Origin: JAPHTQ01 sp050302275
GTDB lineage: Bacteria > Pseudomonadota > Gammaproteobacteria > Thiohalomonadales > Thiohalomonadaceae
Direction of reading: 5' to 3'
Length of the DNA: 40,557 nucleotides
Assembly: GCA_050302275.1 (NCBI GenBank)
Contig: JBNLAT010000027.1
Location: 1-40,557, forward strand
Below the pieces are notes generated by a model. The model saw only the letters and a program-made list of their open reading frames with translations, ran no database searches and was not told the DNA's origin. Below, piece after piece: positions 26,820-33,626 of the stretch. How positions within the stretch are numbered: position 1 is the stretch's first letter; every line of letters starts with the position of its first letter. A program made the translations under genes and the position numbers.

Positions 26820-28860
26820 TTTGCAGACACCGGTGTCGCGGCTCGAGGGTGGGGAGGTGTTGGTCATCTTCACCCCCTCCGGAAGGCGTGGGCACTTTGC
26901 AGTTGGTACACCGGTGTTACAGGCTGCACGCACGCTTGGTGTAGATATTGATTCGGTATGTGGTGGCCGTGGCATCTGCGGGCGTTGCCAGGTTCTGGTC
27001 GGCGAGGGGGATTTTCCGAAGTTTGGTATTCAGTCAAACGCAGCCAGTCTGTGCCCGATCACCGAACCGGAGTTGCGCTTTTCCAAACAACGTGGTCTGA
27101 AGGCAGGTCGGCGACTGGGATGCCATGCGAAGCTTGAGCGCGATGTTGTTATCGACGTGCCGCCAGACAGTCAGGTGTACCGTCCGGTGGTTCGCAAAGA
27201 TGCGGTGCATATCGACTTCAAAGTTGATCCTGTCATTCACCTCCACTTTGTTGAAGTGGCGGAACCGGATATGCACGAACCTTCAGCCGACCTTCGGCGG
27301 TTGCAGCAGGCGCTTGCCGCGCAGTGGCAACTGGAAGGTTTGTCTTGCGGCCTGGCAGTGCGCCAGACACTTCAAAAGCAATTACGGGCAGGTGACTGGA
27401 AAGTCACCGTCGCCGTGCGTGACCGGTCTGAGATCGTGGCGGTCTGGCCCGGCATTCGTGAGCGGGCTTACGGTCTGGCGATAGATGTAGGCTCGACGAC
27501 TATCGCGGCCCACCTCTGTGATCTGAGCAGCGGAGATGTGGCTGCATCAGCCGGTACGATGAATCCCCAGATTCGATTCGGCGAAGACTTGATGAGCAGG
27601 GTCTCCTATATCGTCATGCACCCCGGGGGTGAGACTGAACTGACCGCGGCGGTGCGCGGCGCGCTCAATGATCTGATCGGGCAGGTGGCTGCCGAAGCCG
27701 GGATCGATCGCCAGGATGTGCTTGAGGCCACCTTCGTCGGTAATCCTGTCATGCACCACCTGCTGCTTGGTATCAACCCGGTAGAACTGGGCATGGCACC
27801 TTTCGCGCTGGCCGATGATGCAGCTGTGGATGTGACTGCCCGCGAGTTGGAGCTGGCCATTCATCCAGGTGCTCATGTGTATGGTCTGCCGTGTATCGCA
27901 GGCCACGTTGGCGCGGATACCGCCGCTGTGATCCTGGCTGAAGGCCCGCATCTGGGCGACCCGGTGACACTGCTGGTTGATGTCGGGACCAACGCCGAAA
28001 TAGTGCTCGGAAATCGTCACCGGCTGCTGGCGGCATCAAGCCCGACCGGCCCGGCGTTTGAGGGGGCACAGATCAGCTGCGGTCAACGCGCCGCGCCGGG
28101 AGCCATAGAGCGGGTACGGATCGACCGGGATACCCTGGAACCGCGCTTCAAGGTGGTGGGTTGTGAGCTGTGGTCTGATGAGCCCGGCTTCGCCAAAACG
28201 ATATCGAAAACCGGGGTCACAGGTGTTTGCGGGTCCGGAATCGTCGAGGTGATTGCGGAAATGTACCTTGCCGGTATCATCAGTTCCGAAGGGGTGATCG
28301 ATGGGGCGATGGCTACGCGCTCGTCCCGGGTGATTCCCGATGGGCGTACATTTTCCTTCCAGTTGACGGAGGGTGCGGCGGGGTTGCGCATTACCCAGAA
28401 CGATGTACGCGCAATACAGTTGGCCAAAGCGGCTTTGTATGCGGGGGTGCGCCTGCTGATGGAGCGCATGGACATTGAACGGGTTGATCGAATTCGTTTG
28501 GCCGGTGCCTTTGGAAGCCACATAGACGTCAAGTACGCCATGGTGCTCGGGTTGATCCCCGACTGCGATCTTGGTGAAGTGGCAGCGGCGGGCAATGCGG
28601 CTGGTGTCGGTGCCCGAATCGCGCTTACCAGTTTGTCAAAACGTCGTGAAATCGAAGCGTTGGTGCGGCGGGTGGAGAAGATTGAAACCGCAGTCGAACC
28701 CCGGTTTCAGGAGCATTTCATCGACTCCATGGCGATACCCCACAAAACCGATGCTTTCCCCTCATTGGCACAAGTAGTGGACTTGCCAAAGCATGAATTG
28801 GGCAACCAGTCCCCAGCAGGCGCCAACGACCGCCGTTCTAGAAGGCGTCGGCGGGTCTGA
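26785..28860 (+). CDS. reductive activator of corrinoid protein (RACo/RamQ-like)
   Basis: The 691 residues contain an N-terminal plant-type [2Fe-2S] domain with C59, C65, C68 and C113, a linker, then an ASKHA-fold ATPase part starting near GLAIDVGSTTIA (230) with GNPVMHHLLLG, DVGTNAEIVLG and GAFGSHIDVKYA. RACo proteins use ATP and a low-potential electron to reduce inactive Co(II) to Co(I) on corrinoid proteins. The start is GTG 26785 with GGAGG about five bases upstream, inside the end of the methyltransferase gene. The C-terminus ends in an arginine cluster. A 2-base TGA|TCA junction separates it from the convergent regulator gene. Confidence 0.93.
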   Translation: MPGAPTVAGALDLQTPVSRLEGGEVLVIFTPSGRRGHFAVGTPVLQAARTLGVDIDSVCGGRGICGRCQVLVGEGDFPKFGIQSNAASLCPITEPELRFSKQRGLKAGRRLGCHAKLERDVVIDVPPDSQVYRPVVRKDAVHIDFKVDPVIHLHFVEVAEPDMHEPSADLRRLQQALAAQWQLEGLSCGLAVRQTLQKQLRAGDWKVTVAVRDRSEIVAVWPGIRERAYGLAIDVGSTTIAAHLCDLSSGDVAASAGTMNPQIRFGEDLMSRVSYIVMHPGGETELTAAVRGALNDLIGQVAAEAGIDRQDVLEATFVGNPVMHHLLLGINPVELGMAPFALADDAAVDVTARELELAIHPGAHVYGLPCIAGHVGADTAAVILAEGPHLGDPVTLLVDVGTNAEIVLGNRHRLLAASSPTGPAFEGAQISCGQRAAPGAIERVRIDRDTLEPRFKVVGCELWSDEPGFAKTISKTGVTGVCGSGIVEVIAEMYLAGIISSEGVIDGAMATRSSRVIPDGRTFSFQLTEGAAGLRITQNDVRAIQLAKAALYAGVRLLMERMDIERVDRIRLAGAFGSHIDVKYAMVLGLIPDCDLGEVAAAGNAAGVGARIALTSLSKRREIEALVRRVEKIETAVEPRFQEHFIDSMAIPHKTDAFPSLAQVVDLPKHELGNQSPAGANDRRSRRRRRV

Positions 28861-29910
28861 TCAGGCGGCAGTTTCGCTCACCGCAATAACTGCTTCAACC
28901 ACTTCCGTGATTTCGCGACGGTGCTTGCGGCGTTCATCGCGTGGCGGGATTCCAAAAGCGTCGCGATAGCACTTGCTGAAATGCGGGGCAGAAACGAAGC
29001 CGCATGCCAGGCCAACATCAACCACCGACAAATCGCTCTGCAGCAATAGTTGCCGCGCACGCTTCAGTCGGAGTTCAAGGTAGTATCGGGTAGGCACGCA
29101 GTGCAGGTATTTCTGGAACAGACGCTCCAGCTGCCGCCTGGAAACGCCAACATGCTGAGCCAATTCATCCAGTCCGATTGGCTCTTCGATATTGGCCTCC
29201 ATCAGGGTCACCGCTTCCACCAGCTTGGGTTGACTGGTGCCCAGATTGATTCGAAGCGGGATGCGTTGCCGGTCGTGTTGGCCCCGAATGCGGTCGCACA
29301 TGAACTGTTCCGAGATGGCGTTGGCCAAGTCTTCGCCATGCTGCTCTCGGATCAGGGTCAGCATCATATCGAGAGAGCTGCTGCCACCCGCGCAGGTATA
29401 ACGGTCCCGGTCGATCTCGAACAGTTCAGCCGACACGATGAGATCCGGGAACAATTCGCGCAGGCTGGCTATATTCTCCCAGTGAATCGTGCACCGGCGC
29501 CCATCGAGCAGACGGGCCTTGGCCAGCAGGTAGGTGCCAGTGCACAGCGCACCCAAGACGCATTTGGTTTGGGCCATTTTGCGTAACCAGGTGCCAAGCG
29601 ATTTGCTGTAAGCACGTTCTGCATCAATGCCGCCGCAAACGAATACCCCGTCAAGGTTGGCTACCTCACTCATCGAACAATCTGGCTTTATCTGCAACCC
29701 GTTGCTTGCGGCGACCGACTCCCCACTGACGGTAATTGTTATCCATTCATAGAGGGTGTTCCCAACGGTTCGGTTGGCCATACGCAATGGTTCGATGGCC
29801 GAGGTGAATGCAATCATTGAATAGTTTGGAACCAGCAGAAAACCGTAGCGTGTTGGAGGGGGTAGGTTGGCAGTGTTTGGCATGCTGTGTATATCCAACA
29901 GTGGACCCAT
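28861..29910 (-). CDS. gbdR: GlxA/AraC-family regulator, GbdR-like
   Basis: The 349 residues comprise a DJ-1/PfpI-like N-terminal sensor domain (YGFLLVPNYSMIAFTSAIEP, LGALCTGTYLLA) and a C-terminal AraC double helix-turn-helix (LDELAQHVGVSRRQLERLF; DVGLACGFVSAPHFSKCYRD). GbdR of Pseudomonas activates betaine, dimethylglycine and sarcosine genes in response to betaine or DMG, and the opening region here is very similar in style. It lies in the middle of the pathway genes it would control. It converges with the RACo gene at zero spacing. Neither ATG 29910 nor the internal ATG at 29883 has a good ribosome binding site, so the first nine residues are uncertain. Confidence 0.88.
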   Translation of the reverse strand: MGPLLDIHSMPNTANLPPPTRYGFLLVPNYSMIAFTSAIEPLRMANRTVGNTLYEWITITVSGESVAASNGLQIKPDCSMSEVANLDGVFVCGGIDAERAYSKSLGTWLRKMAQTKCVLGALCTGTYLLAKARLLDGRRCTIHWENIASLRELFPDLIVSAELFEIDRDRYTCAGGSSSLDMMLTLIREQHGEDLANAISEQFMCDRIRGQHDRQRIPLRINLGTSQPKLVEAVTLMEANIEEPIGLDELAQHVGVSRRQLERLFQKYLHCVPTRYYLELRLKRARQLLLQSDLSVVDVGLACGFVSAPHFSKCYRDAFGIPPRDERRKHRREITEVVEAVIAVSETAA

Positions 29911-30123
29911 TTTTTATTATTTGAAAATGATTTTTACCACATTGTTGAAACCTGTGCGAGATTAGATATGCTGCGTTGCAACCAAGCTTTAATGCTGAAT
30001 AAAACTCGGATGGTCTTAAGGTAATCTTCACACTGCCGTGGCTGGCAGATAGGGTGCTCCCGAGCGCTCAGTGGGTGTGGAATCAGGAGGCAGCCAGAAT
30101 CTGGACCGCTGGTTATGCCAAGC

Positions 30124-30149
30124 CAAAAAAAACCCGGCATGAGCCGGGT
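30124..30149 (-). terminator. terminator of the mtgB gene
   Basis: On the minus strand ACCCGGC-TCAT-GCCGGGT is followed by a run of eight T. It lies about 50 bases after the mtgB stop and before the regulator gene, so mtgB is a single-gene transcript and gbdR needs its own promoter in 29911-30123. That promoter was not identified. Confidence 0.9.
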
Positions 30150-30199
30150 ATAGGCAACGAAGGGAGGGTCGAAACCGGTTATCTGGATTTGTTGAGCGC

Positions 30200-31747
30200 C
30201 TAGACGTTGGAGTCTGGAAAGGATTCCTTGCGACGGGCGATATAATCCAGCAGCGCTTCATCCACACCGGGGTCGATCACTGGGGCTTCGTACTCCTGAA
30301 GCTTTTTCTTCCACAGTGCGTTGGCGCGCTGGACTACATCCTTACGGCCTTCCGCTTCCCACTGTTCGAAGCTGTTGTTGTCAGCTATCGGCGAGCGGTA
30401 AAAGGCGTTTTCGAAGTTTGCCTGGGTGTGGCTGCAACCGAGGAAGTGGGCACCTGGCCCAACCTCGCGGATCGCGTCCATTGCCTGTCCGTTTTCGGAC
30501 AGATCCACACCCTGCAGAAAAATCTGCATCATCGCAGCCTGGTCGGCATCAAGAATGAATTTTTCGTAGCCCATCGCCAGACCGCCCTCCAGCCATCCGG
30601 CGGTGTGCAGCATGAAGTTGACGCCAGCCAACATCGCGGCCTGTAAGGTGTTGGCGCTTTCGAAGGCAGCTTGTGCATCGGGAATTTTGGATGCGCACAG
30701 GCCGCCGCCGCTGCGGAACGGAACGCCCAGGCGGCGAGCCAGTGCGGCGGCCCCGTAAAGTACGAGTGCCGGTTCTGGTGTGCCGAATGTGGGAGCGCCT
30801 GACTGCATCGAGATCGAACTGGCGAAGGTACCGAATACCACCGGTGCCCCCGGACGGACCATTTGTACAAACGTCATGCCGGCCATGGCTTCGGCCAGAA
30901 GTTGCGCCAGCGTGCCGGCAACCGTGACCGGGGACATCGCGCCAGCCAGAATGAATGGCGTGATAATGGTAGCCTGGTTGTTTCGTGCATACACCTTGGC
31001 TGCACCGAGCATGGTCGCATCGAAGGTCATCGGGGAATTCGCGTTGATCAGGTTGATGACGACCGTGTTGTCCTTCACGAACTGCTCACCGAACAGGATC
31101 TTGGCCATTTCTACGGTATCCTCGGCGCGCTCCGGCGCGGTAACCGAACCCATAAATGGCTTGTCGCTATAACGCATGTGGCTGTACACCATGTCGAAAT
31201 GGCGTTTGTTCACCGGCAGGTCAACCGGTTCACACACGGTTCCGCCAGAGTGGTGCAAACCGCTGGATTGGTAGGCCAGTTTTACGAAGTTACGGAAGTC
31301 CTCAATAGTCGCGTAGCGGCGGCCCTCGTCCAGATTGTGGATGAACGGAGGACCGTAGGCTGGTACCAGGACAGTATGGTTGCCCCCGATCTTGACGCTG
31401 CGCTCCGGGTTGCGTGCATGCTGTATGAACTCCCGCGGTGCGGATTCCTGGATAATGGAACGGCACATACCACGCGGGAAACGCACACGCTCACCATCGA
31501 CCTCGGCACCGCCCTGTTTCAGAATCTCCAGTGCTTCGGGGTCGTCCCGAAACTCAATGCCAATCTCCTCCAAAATGGTATCGGCATTGTGTTCGATCAG
31601 AGACAGACCTTCTTCGTCGAGCACCTCAAAGTAAGGTACTTTGCGGGTGATATAGGGGACGTAACGGGTTTCCCCGCCGCTACGACTGGCACGTCGCGCT
31701 TCGCGTGACCGGCGGCGGTCGCTGCGGGAGGCGGTATCTGCGCTCAT
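30200..31747 (-). CDS. mtgB: MttB-family glycine betaine:corrinoid methyltransferase, non-pyrrolysine
   Basis: This 515-residue TIM-barrel enzyme belongs to the trimethylamine methyltransferase family. Landmarks include YFEVLDEEGLSLIEHNADTI, GPPFIHNLDEGRRYATIEDF, NANSPMTFDATML, SGAPTFGTPEPALV and GPGAHFLGCSHTQANFENAF. Archaeal MttB uses pyrrolysine encoded by an in-frame TAG; this gene is continuous with no TAG, so it belongs to the non-Pyl branch, whose tested members include MtgB (glycine betaine). It would transfer one betaine methyl to the corrinoid protein, releasing dimethylglycine. The start is ATG 31747, with GAGAGGAG at optimal spacing; 28 upstream codons of open frame are discarded. 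The N-terminal 25 residues are rich in Arg and Ser. Substrate is inferred from DMG and sarcosine genes on both sides. Confidence 0.9.
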   Translation of the reverse strand: MSADTASRSDRRRSREARRASRSGGETRYVPYITRKVPYFEVLDEEGLSLIEHNADTILEEIGIEFRDDPEALEILKQGGAEVDGERVRFPRGMCRSIIQESAPREFIQHARNPERSVKIGGNHTVLVPAYGPPFIHNLDEGRRYATIEDFRNFVKLAYQSSGLHHSGGTVCEPVDLPVNKRHFDMVYSHMRYSDKPFMGSVTAPERAEDTVEMAKILFGEQFVKDNTVVINLINANSPMTFDATMLGAAKVYARNNQATIITPFILAGAMSPVTVAGTLAQLLAEAMAGMTFVQMVRPGAPVVFGTFASSISMQSGAPTFGTPEPALVLYGAAALARRLGVPFRSGGGLCASKIPDAQAAFESANTLQAAMLAGVNFMLHTAGWLEGGLAMGYEKFILDADQAAMMQIFLQGVDLSENGQAMDAIREVGPGAHFLGCSHTQANFENAFYRSPIADNNSFEQWEAEGRKDVVQRANALWKKKLQEYEAPVIDPGVDEALLDYIARRKESFPDSNV

Positions 31748-32103
31748 GGTACTCCTCTCTCTGGCCGAACGGGTTCTACAGGAATCCGTGATGGTTCGTG
31801 CTGCGGAGTATGGTCGCTGACGAAAGGGCAATCTGATCGAACTGCGACCTGTGAATAGGTGGTTGCGTCATCCGGCTGACCGTGCAGGTGGGCAGATTTG
31901 TGATCTGACCGCATTGGCGGGTGCAGGCGTTTTTCCAACGGCTTTCCGTTTGTCGCGGCCAGCCGTAAACCTATGACGCATTTCCGAAAGACGCGGTCGC
32001 ACCCGGTGCGGCTGCGCTGCATCCTGGCCTTTACACTCGCTCTGAAATTACTGGCCACGTTGCGTGGCTTCATTCCACACGTCAACCGGAGGGTGCGTCA
32101 GAA
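31748..32103. other. divergent intergenic region mtgB / dgc cluster
   Basis: About 355 bases hold the promoters of mtgB (leftward) and of the dgc cluster (rightward). No ORF is supported. A 15-bp inverted repeat lies near the right end. No sigma-54 type GG-N10-GC pair was found at a sensible distance. Confidence 0.5.
32054..32068. promoter_or_regulatory. inverted repeat upstream of the dgc cluster
   Basis: GCCACG-TTG-CGTGGC is a perfect 6-bp inverted repeat, 36 bases before the first gene. It could be a regulator site or a short leader hairpin. The inner CACG...CGTG halves recur upstream of purU with a four-base spacer. Confidence 0.35.
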
Positions 32104-33084
32104 ATGTCACCAAATGATCTGCACCGCGATGCCATCGTTATTGATGGATTAATTATCGCCAACTGGAGTCGCGAGGTGTTCGAGGATATGCAGCGCGGTG
32201 GACTGACCGCAGCCAACTGCACGTGCTCGGTTTGGGAAGGATTTCGCGACAGCATGATCAACATAACGCACTGGAAGCGCTGGTTTGATGAGCACTCCGA
32301 TCTGATCTTGCAGGTCTACACCACCGCAGATATAAAACGCGCCAAGACGGAGGGCAAGACCGGCATTATCCTTGGCTGGCAAAACCTCTCCGGAATCGAG
32401 GATCAATTGCCGTTCCTCGGTCTTTTCAAGGAGCTGGGTGTGGGTGTCATGCAGATGGCCTACAACACCCAGAATCTCGTAGGGACCGGCTGTTACGAAA
32501 GCCGCGACAGTGGCCTGTCGGATTTTGGTCACGATGTGGTCGCAGAGATGAACCGCGTCGGTATATTGTGCGACCTGTCGCATGTAGGGCCGAAGACCAG
32601 CGAAGATGTGATCCGGGCTTCTAAAAAACCGGTTGCCTACACGCACTGCCTGCCGGCCGGCCTGAAGGAGCACCCGCGTAACAAGAACGATACGCAGATT
32701 CGGTTTATTGCCGAGCAAGGTGGATTCGTGGGCGTCACCATGTTCCCGCCGTTCCTGCGCCGGGGCGTGGATTCGACGGTGGATGATTACGTAGAGGCTA
32801 TCGATTACATCATCAATATTGCCGGTGAAGACCAGGTCGGGATCGGTACCGATTTCACCCAAGGTTACGACCGGCCGTTTTTCGAGTGGATTACCCACGA
32901 TAAGGGTTATGGTCGCAAGCTGACCGAGTTCGGTGAGATCATCAATCCCGAGGGTATCCGCAAGATCGGCGATTTCCCGAACCTGACTGCTGCGATGCAG
33001 CGTGCGGGCTGGGGTGAGTCGCGTATCCGCAAGGTGCTGGGAGACAACTGGATTCGGGTGCTTGGCGAAGTTTGGGGGGAATAG
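32104..33084 (+). CDS. membrane dipeptidase (M19) homologue of the dgc cluster
   Basis: The 326-residue TIM-barrel protein of the M19 family is usually the first gene of the Pseudomonas dgc locus. DLSHVGPKTS and YTHC keep the two histidines of one metal site, and HPRNKND and VGIGTDF keep the substrate Arg and catalytic Asp. The N-terminal H-x-D of active enzymes is replaced by DGLIIANW, and the bridging Glu position reads ILGWQN, so the other metal site is missing. Classical dipeptidase activity is therefore unlikely. A role in DMG demethylation or formaldehyde/THF handling is possible but unknown. GGAG lies ahead of the ATG (32091-32094), at a workable distance. Confidence 0.88.
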   Translation: MSPNDLHRDAIVIDGLIIANWSREVFEDMQRGGLTAANCTCSVWEGFRDSMINITHWKRWFDEHSDLILQVYTTADIKRAKTEGKTGIILGWQNLSGIEDQLPFLGLFKELGVGVMQMAYNTQNLVGTGCYESRDSGLSDFGHDVVAEMNRVGILCDLSHVGPKTSEDVIRASKKPVAYTHCLPAGLKEHPRNKNDTQIRFIAEQGGFVGVTMFPPFLRRGVDSTVDDYVEAIDYIINIAGEDQVGIGTDFTQGYDRPFFEWITHDKGYGRKLTEFGEIINPEGIRKIGDFPNLTAAMQRAGWGESRIRKVLGDNWIRVLGEVWGE

Positions 33085-33086
33085 AT

Positions 33087-33626
33087 ATGGCGGCACCGGC
33101 ACTACCGATTAACGTTGACGAGGATACAGGCGTCTGGACCACCGACAGCCTGCCCATGCTGTATGTTCCGCGGCACTTCTTCGTCAATAACCACAAGGCG
33201 ATTGAGCAGGCGCTGGGTAGCGAGGTTTACGCCAAACAGCTGTACGAAGCCGGCTACAAGTCAGCCTGGCATTGGTGCGAAAAGGAGGCGGCAGCACACG
33301 GTTTGAGTGGTGAGGCAGTTTTTCACCATTACATGAAGCGTCTGTCGCAGCGCGGCTGGGGTCTATTTACCGTCGAGCACCTGGATTTGCAGCAGGGCAC
33401 CGCTCGGGTGCGCGTGGATAATTCGGCGTTCGTTTACGAGTATGGGGCGGACGCCGGGCGCTCTGTCTGTTACATGTTTGCTGGCTGGTTTCCCGGTTCG
33501 CTGGAGTGGGTTGCCCAGGCGCTCGGCCGACCGCTCAGGTTGATGGCCGAAGAGATTTCGTGCGCCAGTGACGGCAGCCATGATCACTGTGTCTTCGCTG
33601 TCTTGCCTGTGCAAGGAGACCGGTAA
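33087..33626 (+). CDS. V4R/DUF5943-type protein of the dgc cluster
   Basis: This 179-residue soluble protein resembles the 4-vinyl reductase (V4R) small-molecule-binding fold: YKSAWHWCEKEA, FHHYMKRLSQRGWGLFTVE, SAFVYEYGA and a C-terminal CASDGSHDHCVFAV. It accompanies dgcAB in pseudomonads and has no known activity. V4R domains bind hydrophobic or cyclic ligands and have a conserved Cys/His set near the C-terminus, seen here as C-x7-C with H in between. ATG 33087 has GGGGGA upstream. Its TAA overlaps the dgcA ATG (TAATG). Confidence 0.78.
   Translation: MAAPALPINVDEDTGVWTTDSLPMLYVPRHFFVNNHKAIEQALGSEVYAKQLYEAGYKSAWHWCEKEAAAHGLSGEAVFHHYMKRLSQRGWGLFTVEHLDLQQGTARVRVDNSAFVYEYGADAGRSVCYMFAGWFPGSLEWVAQALGRPLRLMAEEISCASDGSHDHCVFAVLPVQGDR

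Noticed and set aside
30200..31747. Pyrrolysine readthrough in the MttB-family gene
   Set aside because: The frame has no internal TAG and no pyl genes are present in the window.
32040..32103. Sigma-54 promoter at TGGCCACGTTGC before the dgc cluster
   Set aside because: The GG and GC elements are seven bases apart instead of ten.
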